From: Bact-19 sp038319215
GTDB lineage: Bacteria; Bacteroidota; Bacteroidia; Bacteroidales; ML635J-15
Direction: 5' to 3'
DNA: 46,818 nucleotides
NCBI GenBank assembly: GCA_038319215.1
Contig: JBBQCZ010000013.1
Span: forward strand, 1 to 46,818
Position 1 is the first letter of the stretch, and each line of letters begins with the position of its first letter. This document shows positions 33,856 through 40,699 of this stretch, one piece after another. Below the pieces are notes generated by a model. It saw only the letters and a program-made list of their open reading frames with translations, made no database searches and had not been told where the DNA came from. A program made the translations under genes and the position numbers.

Positions 33856-33987
33856 GTGTTTTATAATTTGTTAAGGCTAATCGGATGGAAAAATAATAAA
33901 TTTTCCACAAATAGTTTTCGCTCGAGGCAAATAAATTATTAATCAGGAAGGTAAAATCAAGAATTGTAGATGATATTAAAGTGTTAA

Positions 33988-34689
33988 TTACTCAGAAATA
34001 ATCCTAACCTCGGTTCTTCTGTTTTTTTGCTTGCCTTCAACAGTTTCGTTTGTAGAAACAGGTTGACTTTCGCCATAACCCTTAGCAGTTACTCGTTTTG
34101 CATCAATACCTTTCGACACTAAAAAACTTCTTACCGCGTCGGCTCTTTGTTGAGAGAGTATTAAATTATCTGAATCCTCGCCAACATTGTCGGTGTGGCC
34201 GGCAATTTCAATAACTGTAAGCTTTCGAGTTTTCATAAAATCAAGTAATTTATTAAGCTCTTCGTACGATTCTTGTTTAAGGCTTGCTTTTCCCGTATCA
34301 AAATATACTTTGTCGAGGGTAAATGTTTTTGGAAGCTCAATCATAATATCAATATTGAAGAAAAGCCCAGTTTGGTCGGCTCCCAGTGCTGGAATACTAA
34401 ATTCTGTATAATCCTGTTCTTTATTAAATCCTTTTATTTTGATTAGGTAATTTTGGGAATAAGGAAGCTCAACAGAAAAACTTCCTTTGTCATCACTTAC
34501 AACTTCAACAGCTTTTTTTGTTTTGGTATTTTCAAAAACTACTATTTCTCCAACTTTAATATGTTTGTCGAAATCAGTTATAACACCTTCTATAAGAGCT
34601 GCTTTGCTGACTTTGTTTTCCTGAGCAAATGATGAGTTGCCGAAAGAGATACTTATAATAACTGAAAATATTACAATTAAGGTTTTCAT
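33988..34689 (-). CDS. OmpA-family protein with N-terminal beta domain
   Basis: 233 residues. Signal peptide (FGNSSFAQ), a beta domain of the carboxypeptidase-regulatory type (IEGVITDFDKHIKVGEIVVF), then an OmpA C-like domain: YFDTGKASLKQESYEELNKL, IEIAGHTDNVGE, LSQQRADAVRSFL, VTAKGYGESQP and NRRTEVRI. It probably binds peptidoglycan from the periplasmic side of the outer membrane. No barrel is present, so it is a periplasmic or lipid-independent anchor protein. Confidence 0.9.
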   Translation of the reverse strand: MKTLIVIFSVIISISFGNSSFAQENKVSKAALIEGVITDFDKHIKVGEIVVFENTKTKKAVEVVSDDKGSFSVELPYSQNYLIKIKGFNKEQDYTEFSIPALGADQTGLFFNIDIMIELPKTFTLDKVYFDTGKASLKQESYEELNKLLDFMKTRKLTVIEIAGHTDNVGEDSDNLILSQQRADAVRSFLVSKGIDAKRVTAKGYGESQPVSTNETVEGKQKNRRTEVRIISE

Positions 34690-34795
34690 TTTATTGGTTT
34701 ATTTGGGTCAATGTTTTTCTGTTTATCTAATTAGAACGATTTATTATTAAAAAGTATTGTATATGTGATTTTAAATCAAATATTGAAAAATTATT

Positions 34796-35245
34796 TTAGT
34801 CGCGTATTTTGTCTAGCAATCGGTTTAATTCTGTAATTTCTTTTGTATTTAAGTTTTTAAGCATCTTGTCTTCCTGAGAAATGCAATCTTTCATTGTCTC
34901 AATCAATTCAAGTCCTTTTTGGCTTATTTGGATGTCTTTTATTCGGCGGTCTGCACCATTTTCGGATCGACTAATCAGTCCTTGTTCAAAAAGTTTATCA
35001 ACAATACGACTAACATCTGAGTTTTTATCCAACATACGTTCTTTAATAAAACTTATTGATATTGGACCTCCAGAACGATAACCACGAAGAACTCTCAAAA
35101 TATTGTATTGTGGTTCGGAAAGTTTGTGCTGTTTTAGATATTGCATAAACTGATAATTTAACTGATTAACAGTATAAGTCAGATTAATTATCCCACGATG
35201 GTAATCGTTACGAAAACGACCTGTAATTTCTTCGTCTATTGTCAT
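34796..35245 (-). CDS. MarR family transcriptional regulator
   Basis: 149 residues. Winged-helix core with LSEPQYNILRVLRGYRSGGP, SFIKERMLDKNSDVSRIVDK and LISRSENGADRRIKDIQISQ. There is no obvious redox Cys (the single Cys is in the C-terminal part, KDCISQED), so ligand or partner sensing is open. It lies downstream of, and on the same strand as, the redox cluster, separated from it by a terminator. The palindrome CATTTTGCAAAATG covers its own start codon, suggesting autoregulation. Confidence 0.9.
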   Translation of the reverse strand: MTIDEEITGRFRNDYHRGIINLTYTVNQLNYQFMQYLKQHKLSEPQYNILRVLRGYRSGGPISISFIKERMLDKNSDVSRIVDKLFEQGLISRSENGADRRIKDIQISQKGLELIETMKDCISQEDKMLKNLNTKEITELNRLLDKIRD

Positions 35246-35256
35246 TTTGCAAAATG
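35243..35256. promoter_or_regulatory. Palindrome CATTTTGCAAAATG over the marR-type gene start
   Basis: Perfect 14-bp palindrome centred on TTGCAA and including the start codon at 35243-35245. A second TTGCAA-centred palindrome lies at 37238-37247 upstream of the pirin gene. Both may be operators of the MarR protein. Confidence 0.4.
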
Positions 35257-35275
35257 TTTTGTTATGATTCGTTTT

Positions 35276-35324
35276 AAAAAAGGGAAAAGAAATGTTGACA
35301 TCGCAACAATCTTTCCCTTTTTTT
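35276..35324 (-). terminator. Bidirectional intrinsic terminator downstream of the small membrane gene
   Basis: GGGAAA (35282-35287) pairs with TTTCCC (35312-35317), continued with bulges by AAATGTTG/CAACAATCT. T7 follows on the plus side and, in minus orientation, T6 (35276-35281). It lies between the redox cluster and the MarR gene, so the regulator is probably transcribed apart or by read-through. Confidence 0.75.
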
Positions 35325-35333
35325 GTATGAACG

Positions 35334-35564
35334 TTACTTTGTTCCCATCTTTTTTTCTAATTCATCGAGCCTATCGTTGGCTGAATGTACCATCATTGTT
35401 ACACGCACAAAAGGACCGCCGATAAGAAACAAGGCTAATGAAACGAGTAAGCCAAATAAGTTAAAGTCGATAATGTTTAGTGTAATACCAACAATACCAA
35501 TGAGTGTAGCTATGATTCCACCAGGTACTCCCAATGGGCATCTTAATTTTTTCTTGTCTTCCAT
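35334..35564 (-). CDS. Small two-helix membrane protein of the redox cluster
   Basis: 76 residues. Two hydrophobic helices (about 14-33 and 36-55: GGIIATLIGIVGITLNIIDF, LFGLLVSLALFLIGG) are followed by an amphipathic tail (VHSANDRLDELEKKMGTK). It starts one base after the stop of the thioredoxin-like gene, so it is co-expressed with it. I know no family; position suggests a membrane partner for the redox proteins. Confidence 0.7.
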   Translation of the reverse strand: MEDKKKLRCPLGVPGGIIATLIGIVGITLNIIDFNLFGLLVSLALFLIGGPFVRVTMMVHSANDRLDELEKKMGTK

Positions 35565-35565
35565 T

Positions 35566-35835
35566 TTAATACATTTTTAGTTTATTTATTAATTCTTGTT
35601 TAGTAGGAACTTCTCTGAATTCTATTTTGTTGTTTATTAAAAGCGTTGGTACAGAATGTATTCCCAATTTCATAGTCCGTATCATACCTAGCGGAGAATT
35701 TGCCAAACTTGTTTTGAAAATAAATTTGTTCTCAAATTCTGGTAAAACCTCATTTATCAATCGTTTCATTATCCTACAATTCGGACAAGTAAGAGTATAA
35801 AACATTTCCAAAACAATTTTTGCGTCTGTTTCCAT
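35566..35835 (-). CDS. Thioredoxin/glutaredoxin-fold protein with CPNC motif
   Basis: 89 residues. FYTLTCPNCRIMKR carries the CxxC active site (Cys17, Cys20), and VPTLLI supplies the cis-Pro motif. Small size and fold fit glutaredoxin-like thiol-disulfide proteins. No signal peptide, so cytoplasmic. It starts one base after the nitroreductase stop, and the membrane protein follows one base later: a tight operon. Confidence 0.85.
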   Translation of the reverse strand: METDAKIVLEMFYTLTCPNCRIMKRLINEVLPEFENKFIFKTSLANSPLGMIRTMKLGIHSVPTLLINNKIEFREVPTKQELINKLKMY

Positions 35836-35836
35836 A

Positions 35837-36454
35837 TTACATTATTGTTGTTATCTGTTCGAAATCTAGTCTTGCTCGGCGTGGATACAGGTCTTTACTT
35901 TCGTCACGATAGCCTAATGTTATTAGCATGACCAGACTTTCGTGCTCTAATAAACCAAATTCTTTGTGAATGCCATCAAAATCCATTCCTGACATTGGAT
36001 GAGAATCAATGCCATATTCTTTGGCTGCAATCATTATCGACATTGCAAGTAATGAGGCGTTACTTTCTGCAAATTTGACTTTTCTAGTTTCGTCAGAACC
36101 GTATAGAAATGCCGCTGATTGCTTTGCCCCATCAACCATTTCTTGGTTTCCACCAACACTTTGCACCATTTCTTCCCATACTGGGTTGTTGTTGTCCCAA
36201 GCATTTTTATTGCCAATTATTATCAGAGTATATGCAGCATCTTTTATTTTTTCTTGATTAAAGGCAAGCTTAGTAAGTTTTTCTTTAGCATCATTGCTTT
36301 CGGCAACAATTATTCTCCATGGCTGAAGATTATATGCTGATGGGGCAAGTGTCGCCAAATCAATAATCTCTTTTAATGTTTCACGATTAAATTTCTTAGT
36401 TTTATCAAAGAAGTTTACTGATCTTCTTTCGTTATATAATTTCTTAGTTTCCAT
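35837..36454 (-). CDS. Nitroreductase family protein
   Basis: 205 residues. FMN-binding start NERRSVNFFD, LAPSAYNLQPWRIIVAES and the later GIDSHPMSGMDFDGIHKEFG followed by VMLITLGYRDESKD are standard for the nitroreductase family of FMN-dependent NAD(P)H oxidoreductases acting on nitro compounds, quinones or flavins. It lies 22 bp after the pirin gene and is followed immediately by the thioredoxin-like gene. Confidence 0.92.
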   Translation of the reverse strand: METKKLYNERRSVNFFDKTKKFNRETLKEIIDLATLAPSAYNLQPWRIIVAESNDAKEKLTKLAFNQEKIKDAAYTLIIIGNKNAWDNNNPVWEEMVQSVGGNQEMVDGAKQSAAFLYGSDETRKVKFAESNASLLAMSIMIAAKEYGIDSHPMSGMDFDGIHKEFGLLEHESLVMLITLGYRDESKDLYPRRARLDFEQITTIM

Positions 36455-36476
36455 ATTTGCAATTTGTTTTAATTAT

Positions 36477-37193
36477 TTATTTCATTGGAACTTCCATAAG
36501 AAGTATTTTTGTGTTCGATTCTTTAGATGTTAAAATGATTTCTTCTGTCTCGGTTATGCCTAAACCATCACGTTTATTAAGCAAAATGTCGTCAATGTAA
36601 GCACTACCTTCGATGATGAAAACATATAGCCCATTAGTAGATTTCTTTATTTTATAGATTGCTTTGTATTCGTTATCAAATTCGGCAATGTGAAACCAAG
36701 CATCTTGGTGGATCCAAACGCCATCATCTTCTTTACTTGGCGATAAAATCTGCTGAAACTTGTTTTTACTATCTTCTGGATTTAATTTAATCTGGTCGTA
36801 GCGCGGAGTAACATTCTTCTTATTTGGAAATACCCAGATTTGAATCAGTTCAACCGGAACCTCGGCGTGAGCATTAAATTCACTATGGTAAATGCCTGTG
36901 CCGGCGCTCATTACCTGAATCTCGCCAGCAGTAATCTCTGAAGAATTTCCCATGCTATCTTTATGAGCCAATGCACCATTGAAAGGAATCGTAATTATTT
37001 CCATGTTTTCGTGAGGATGCATCCCAAAACCTTGTCCTCCATCTATTCTGTCATCGTTCAAAACCCTAAGCATCCCAAAATGAATTCTTTCAGGATCGTA
37101 GTAATTTGCAAAACTAAATGTATGGTGAGTTTTTAACCAGCCATGGTCGGCACTGCCTCTTGTCTCTGCTTTATGAAGAATATAGTTTTTCAT
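36477..37193 (-). CDS. Pirin family protein (bicupin)
   Basis: 238 residues from the ATG at 37193; an upstream in-frame ATG adds ten polar residues and seems less likely. Metal-binding cupin motif 1 is in FGMHPHENMEIITIPFNGAL (His-x-His-x4-Glu) with a further His in AGTGIYHSEFN. The second cupin, with HIAEFDNEYKAIYKIKKS, is degenerate as usual. Bacterial pirins can be quercetinases or stress-linked regulators. First gene of the pirin, nitroreductase, thioredoxin-like and membrane-protein operon. Confidence 0.92.
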   Translation of the reverse strand: MKNYILHKAETRGSADHGWLKTHHTFSFANYYDPERIHFGMLRVLNDDRIDGGQGFGMHPHENMEIITIPFNGALAHKDSMGNSSEITAGEIQVMSAGTGIYHSEFNAHAEVPVELIQIWVFPNKKNVTPRYDQIKLNPEDSKNKFQQILSPSKEDDGVWIHQDAWFHIAEFDNEYKAIYKIKKSTNGLYVFIIEGSAYIDDILLNKRDGLGITETEEIILTSKESNTKILLMEVPMK

Positions 37194-37237
37194 CTTAACT
37201 TTATTACTTTTATTGATAAACAAGTTAAAACATTAAA

Positions 37238-37247
37238 TGTTGCAACA
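37238..37247. promoter_or_regulatory. Palindrome TGTTGCAACA upstream of the pirin operon
   Basis: Perfect 10-bp palindrome about 45 bp before the pirin start codon, in AT-rich DNA. It shares the TTGCAA core with the palindrome over the MarR start codon and could be the operator through which MarR controls the operon. Confidence 0.4.
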
Positions 37248-37344
37248 AATAAAAATTATTTTTACTAATTATTACATTTTTTAAAAGTGTATCGAAATAA
37301 TACAGATTTATTTAAAATATTTTGAGTTTGTGAAATTCTGCAAA

Positions 37345-37902
37345 CTATTCTGCAATCAACTCACCATTATCTTTTTTTCTAACAGTAATTTCTTTAATTG
37401 TGTGAGGTTTTGCTGCGAACTCATCTTCAAAAACTTCAAATCTGAAAATTAAATCGGTATAATGAATTATTTCTGTAGAAATTCCTTCGTCGAAATTGTC
37501 AGCAATAGAAACTGGAAAGAACATGTCGAAACGGCTGTAGTTGTCGACAGCATTTAATTTCAATGTGTCGGGATTGCTTTCTAGGATTTCCTTTTTTATT
37601 TCAATTTGATGTGTCATTGGCTTGCCGTTGAAATTGTCATCTCCCGGAAACTGCAAGTACCGACAATACACATCTGGAACCTTTTGTTCCTTTTTGTAAT
37701 TAGTTTTGGCTAAGTTCGACTCGCTATTTACTTTTGATGCAGTATCTGCGTTCGCAAGGGCAATAGTTTTAAGACTATCTTCGGCAATTGAATCTTTTTC
37801 AGAAACCAAATCTATTTTTGAGTTTCTAGTAGTACTGTTGTCTTCCTTAGGCGATGAGCAGGAGAAAATCAAGAATGCTGATATTAAAAGGATAAACCAC
37901 AT
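37345..37902 (-). CDS. Lipoprotein of unknown function
   Basis: 185 residues. N-terminus FILLISAFLIFSC is a lipoprotein signal with Cys15. A low-complexity Ser/Asp/Glu region follows, then a compact part with YCRYLQFPGDDNFNGKPMTH and FDMFFPVSIADN. I do not recognise it. It lies 6 bp after a small membrane protein gene and is probably co-transcribed with it. Confidence 0.65.
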   Translation of the reverse strand: MWFILLISAFLIFSCSSPKEDNSTTRNSKIDLVSEKDSIAEDSLKTIALANADTASKVNSESNLAKTNYKKEQKVPDVYCRYLQFPGDDNFNGKPMTHQIEIKKEILESNPDTLKLNAVDNYSRFDMFFPVSIADNFDEGISTEIIHYTDLIFRFEVFEDEFAAKPHTIKEITVRKKDNGELIAE

Positions 37903-37908
37903 ATTTTA

Positions 37909-38133
37909 TTATTTGTTAGTTTCTTTATTCGTTTCCCGATTTAATTTCTTTTTCTTTGAAATTCTCATTCTAATAATATTAAATCCAACAACAAGAACAA
38001 GAAACCCAATTCGGTAAACAGGCTTAACAGGCAAATAAAATGCCACTAAAAGTATCGATACTCCAACAATTGTGTGAGCAAGAAGATTTTTCCAATCTTT
38101 AAGATAATTCCAAATCCATTTAAGTGCCTTCAT
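37909..38133 (-). CDS. Small membrane protein of unknown function
   Basis: 74 residues from the ATG at 38133 (an upstream ATG at 38154 adds seven residues). Two hydrophobic segments (NLLAHTIVGVSILLVAFYLP and YRIGFLVLVVGFNIIRM) and a very basic C-terminus rich in Lys and Arg. Not recognised. Probably an operon with the lipoprotein gene. Confidence 0.6.
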   Translation of the reverse strand: MKALKWIWNYLKDWKNLLAHTIVGVSILLVAFYLPVKPVYRIGFLVLVVGFNIIRMRISKKKKLNRETNKETNK

Positions 38134-38272
38134 AGTCTCGATTTTATTTTGCAAAGAATATCTGCAAAATAATAAAGAAATCGTTAAAACAGAAATATGT
38201 TTTTACAGAAGTATTGTTTTTGTTTTATTTTGAAAATTTGATTATTTTAGTTTTGTGAAGTGGAATTGTACA

Positions 38273-38338
38273 ACGCGAGCATGGTTCGACTGCTTCGACT
38301 ATGCTCAGCAACCGAAGCTCACCAACCTGCGCTCGTGG
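38273..38338. repeat. REP-like element (GTTCGACTGCTTCGAC...GCTCACC family)
   Basis: Contains GGTTCGACTGCTTCGACTAT, GCTCAGCAACCGAAGCTCAC and outer inverted parts ACGCGAGC and GCGCTCGTGG. Related to 29150-29254. It is followed three bases later by composite repeat copy 1. Confidence 0.65.
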
Positions 38339-38341
38339 TTA

Positions 38342-38574
38342 AAAACTTATAACTTTTATTAGGGTGTTTTTGTCACGAAGTTTGCGTGGTGACTTTCCGC
38401 CAGCGTTCGACTGAGCTCACGCCGAAGTCTGGCGGATCAGTCACTGGCAAACTTCTCGCCAAAAACAGTCTTTCCTTTGTTTTATAACCACAGGTGGCAC
38501 TTCGCATTAAATTTTCTACGAAAATTCAATACTCGTTTACCTGTGGTTACAAATATTTGACCCTTACAGGGTCT
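38342..38574. repeat. Composite stem-loop repeat, copy 1, with a second element nested in the loop
   Basis: Modules in order. (a) GGGTGTTTTTGTCACGAAG... pairs with ...CTTCTCGCCAAAAACA as a long imperfect hairpin. (b) ATAACCACAGGT ... ACCTGTGGTT is an inverted repeat. (c) GACCCTTACAGGGTC is a short palindrome. Unlike copy 2, the loop of (a) holds about 40 extra bases framed by TCCGCCAG and CTGGCGGA (38397-38435), a REP-like insertion. Confidence 0.8.
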
Positions 38575-38611
38575 TTTCGATGTGCGATTAGGAATTAATT
38601 AGACTATTTTA

Positions 38612-38834
38612 TTTTGTCAGAAAAATATTCAGGGGAAACTTATAACTTTTATTAGGGTGTTTTTGTCACGAAGTTTGCGTGGTGACTTCACTACGATCAG
38701 TCACTGGCAAACTTCTCGCCAAAAACAGATTCTTCTTTGTTTTATAACCACAGGTGGCACTTTGCATTAAATTTTCTCCGAAAATTCAATACTCGCTTAC
38801 CTGTGGTTAAAAAAATTTGACCCTTTCAGGGTCG
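38612..38834. repeat. Composite stem-loop repeat, copy 2
   Basis: Starts with TTTTGTCAGAAAAATATTC. It then has the same hairpin as copy 1 with a short loop (CACTACGATCA), the ACCACAGGT/ACCTGTGGT inverted repeat and GACCCTTTCAGGGTC. About 90% identical to copy 1 outside the loop. No ORF runs through it. Confidence 0.85.
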
Positions 38835-38854
38835 CTCTAAATTACGTGTGAGTT

Positions 38855-38945
38855 TCTCTAAAATCCTTAACGAGTAAGTCGTGCGGGATTCAAGGAAGTG
38901 CAGAACATGTCCTTGCTGTAGCTCCGTCAAAACTTTGTGCGAAAG
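38855..38945. pseudogene. Repeat relic and remnant of a beta-barrel paralogue
   Basis: In minus orientation about 38895-38932 reads Phe-Asp-Gly-Ala-Thr-Ala-Arg-Thr-Cys-Ser-Ala-Leu, nearly the same as IDGTTARTSSALF at the C-terminus of the adjacent barrel protein (39011-39050). The identity is limited to about 40 bp, so this is a small remnant or gene-conversion trace. The left part (CGAGTAAGTCGTGCGGGATTC) recurs at 39726-39752 and 43168-43226. Confidence 0.45.
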
Positions 38946-38973
38946 AACTTAGATTTTTGTGCGCCCGATTATT

Positions 38974-39621
38974 TTATTCCCCAAGCTTATAATTCACTCC
39001 AAAAAGAAAAAGTGCAGAACTTGTTCTAGCTGTTGTTCCGTCAATTTTACTCATATTGCTAAGATCATTATTGCTTCTGAGTTCTATACTTATGTTTGTT
39101 TTGTCAGAAATTGGAATAGAAGCTCCCAGGCCAACAGAAACTCCAGCTACAAATATTTTATAGCTATCCGATTGGTTATTGACTGTGGTTAATCCTTGAT
39201 CTTGATCGAACACAGATTGAGTTTGGTTTGCTAAATAGCTAAAATATGGACCTGCATTTAAAAAATACTTTACATTATTCCCAATTTCGGCTCTAAATAA
39301 TACAGGTATTTGAACGAAATTAAATGAATGTTTTATCTCAAAATTATAGGTCACATTGTCCTCAGAGTGAAATGCATGTATTTCATCTAACGAATTTCTT
39401 TGCTCGAATGCAAGTCCCGACCCAATTGAAAAATGTTCAGAAATATTATACCTTAGAGATATATTCCCAGAATATCCTAATCCGTAATTTAACAATACAG
39501 ATGCTTTTGATGCACCAATACCTCCATTTGCACCAAGAATAAACTTTCCTGATTGAGCAAAAACCGTAGTTGAAAATACAGAAACAAACAATAATGCAGA
39601 GATGAATAGTAGTTTTTTCAT
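38974..39621 (-). CDS. Outer-membrane beta-barrel protein (PorT-like family)
   Basis: 215 residues. Signal peptide (ALLFVSVFSTTVFAQ) then a barrel of alternating strands: FILGANGGIGASKASVLLNY, FSIGSGLAFEQR, NFVQIPVLFRAEIGNNVKYF, LNAGPYFSYLA, and a last strand ending in LFLFGVNYKLGE. This matches the outer-membrane-protein-beta-barrel (PF13568) family common in Bacteroidota. Function unknown. Downstream lie the composite repeats and a remnant of a paralogous 3' end. Its 5' region contains a perfect 13-bp hairpin. Confidence 0.85.
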   Translation of the reverse strand: MKKLLFISALLFVSVFSTTVFAQSGKFILGANGGIGASKASVLLNYGLGYSGNISLRYNISEHFSIGSGLAFEQRNSLDEIHAFHSEDNVTYNFEIKHSFNFVQIPVLFRAEIGNNVKYFLNAGPYFSYLANQTQSVFDQDQGLTTVNNQSDSYKIFVAGVSVGLGASIPISDKTNISIELRSNNDLSNMSKIDGTTARTSSALFLFGVNYKLGE

Positions 39622-39683
39622 AATAACAATGTTTTTGGTTTAATTAAAAACCTATAACGGAATAAAATTGTATTTATTATTCC

Positions 39684-39716
39684 AAAAGTAGCTTTTTAAA
39701 TCTAAAAGCTACTTTT
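39684..39716. terminator. Perfect 13-bp hairpin
   Basis: AAAAGTAGCTTTT (39684-39696) and AAAAGCTACTTTT (39704-39716) with a 7-nt loop, followed by T-rich DNA on the plus strand. No plus-strand gene ends here. It lies in the 5' region of the minus-strand barrel gene, so it could be an isolated terminator or part of that leader. The rest of 39622-40138 holds a short repeat relic at 39726-39752, the hip operators and the hip promoter. Confidence 0.5.
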
Positions 39717-39932
39717 TATTTTTTTAATCCCGCCCGAGTCGCTCGCGTGGTAAATCGTAAATGTATTACAGATGAAACTTTGAACACCTGTAAATGAATG
39801 CTAAAACTTTGGTTGTTTTAATTGTGTCACTTATCGAATCGGAATATACCTCGACAAAGATTGTGTTGAGTTTGTACGTGTGCTGTCAAGAGATAAAATT
39901 TACAAGTACTTTCTAGACTAAGGGGCTTTAGA

Positions 39933-39950
39933 TTACCATTATAATGGTAA
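39933..39950. promoter_or_regulatory. Perfect 18-bp palindrome, candidate HipB operator
   Basis: TTACCATTATAATGGTAA, with a degenerate second copy ACCATTATATTGAT at 39996-40009. Located about 190 bp before hipB, upstream of its promoter. Confidence 0.55.
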
Positions 39951-40056
39951 AATACTAACAATTACGCTGAGATTTTACTATTTAGTTAGAAAAGAACCAT
40001 TATATTGATAAAAAAATAACAATTTGAGGAATTTGACTGATTATGTTGAAAATATG

Positions 40057-40068
40057 ACAATATATTGT
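40057..40068. promoter_or_regulatory. Palindrome ACAATATATTGT next to the hip promoter
   Basis: Perfect 12-bp palindrome ending 6 bp before the -33 TTTG. The position suits repression by the HTH antitoxin. Confidence 0.45.
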
Positions 40069-40074
40069 TAATTA

Positions 40075-40106
40075 TTTGACAAATGAGAATAAAATAGTTA
40101 TCTTTG
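40075..40106 (+). promoter_or_regulatory. Promoter of the hip operon
   Basis: -33 TTTG at 40075-40078 and -7 TATCTTTG (TAnnTTTG) at 40099-40106 with a 20-bp spacer, the Bacteroidota vegetative pattern. Start codon of hipB at 40139. Confidence 0.75.
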
Positions 40107-40138
40107 TTAAAAATTTATCAGTTTAGTGGTAAGGAATT

Positions 40139-40345
40139 ATGAAAATAGAAGTATTAGGAAAGCAAATAAAAAATAGAAGAAAAATTCTGGGACTCACCAT
40201 TATAGAACTTGCAGAACTTACTGGCATGTCCAAAACAACCATTTCTAAAATTGAAAGTGGTAATAGTAATCCGACATTTGAGGTTTTAGAAAATATTTTG
40301 AAATATCTCAATTTGGAAATTAAAGTGGAAGTAAAGAAGCAATAA
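40139..40345 (+). CDS. hipB: HipB-like HTH antitoxin
   Basis: 68 residues forming one XRE-type helix-turn-helix: IKNRRKILGLTIIELAELTG then MSKTTISKIESGNSNPTFEV. First gene of a three-gene operon with the small HipA-N-like protein (9-bp gap) and the HipA-type kinase. In hipBST systems HipB binds the operator and augments neutralisation. Upstream palindromes are candidate binding sites. Confidence 0.88.
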   Translation: MKIEVLGKQIKNRRKILGLTIIELAELTGMSKTTISKIESGNSNPTFEVLENILKYLNLEIKVEVKKQ

Positions 40346-40354
40346 TATTATATT

Positions 40355-40699
40355 ATGAAAATAGGAAATAAATTGGAAGTCATTTATAAAGGAAATATAA
40401 AGGCAGGTTTGCTTTGGGTTGATGATGATGGTTATCATTTTGAGTATGACGATTCCTTTATTGCAGATGCTTCCATGCGACCAATTTCGGTAAATATGTC
40501 AAAGACACAAAAAACTTATCATTCCAAAGATTTATTTCACTATTTCAAATCAATTCTAAGTGAGGGGGAAAATCGAGAGCAAATTTGTAAAGCTTTAAGT
40601 ATTGACCCAAGTGACGATTGGAGCCTTTTAGTATTAACTTGTCAATATGATACAATCGGAGCGATAACTATAAAAAATATAGAACATGACACAGTGTAA
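40355..40699 (+). CDS. hipS: HipS-like protein (stand-alone HipA N-terminal subdomain)
   Basis: 114 residues matching the N-terminal subdomain of HipA: LEVIYKGNIKAGLLWVDDDG, YHFEYDDSF, MRPISVNMS and YHSKDLFHYFKSIL. In HipA this module is fused to the kinase; here it is a separate gene, as in the tripartite hipBST system where HipS is the antitoxin that covers HipT. The stop overlaps the kinase start by 14 bp in another frame. A frameshifted hipA is an alternative, but the downstream gene has its own start and an extra zinc-ribbon-like N-terminus. Confidence 0.8.
   Translation: MKIGNKLEVIYKGNIKAGLLWVDDDGYHFEYDDSFIADASMRPISVNMSKTQKTYHSKDLFHYFKSILSEGENREQICKALSIDPSDDWSLLVLTCQYDTIGAITIKNIEHDTV

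Noticed and set aside
38155..38973. A hidden protein gene or transposase in the repeat region
   Set aside because: All six frames are interrupted and the DNA is explained by stem-loop repeats; no transposase motif seen.
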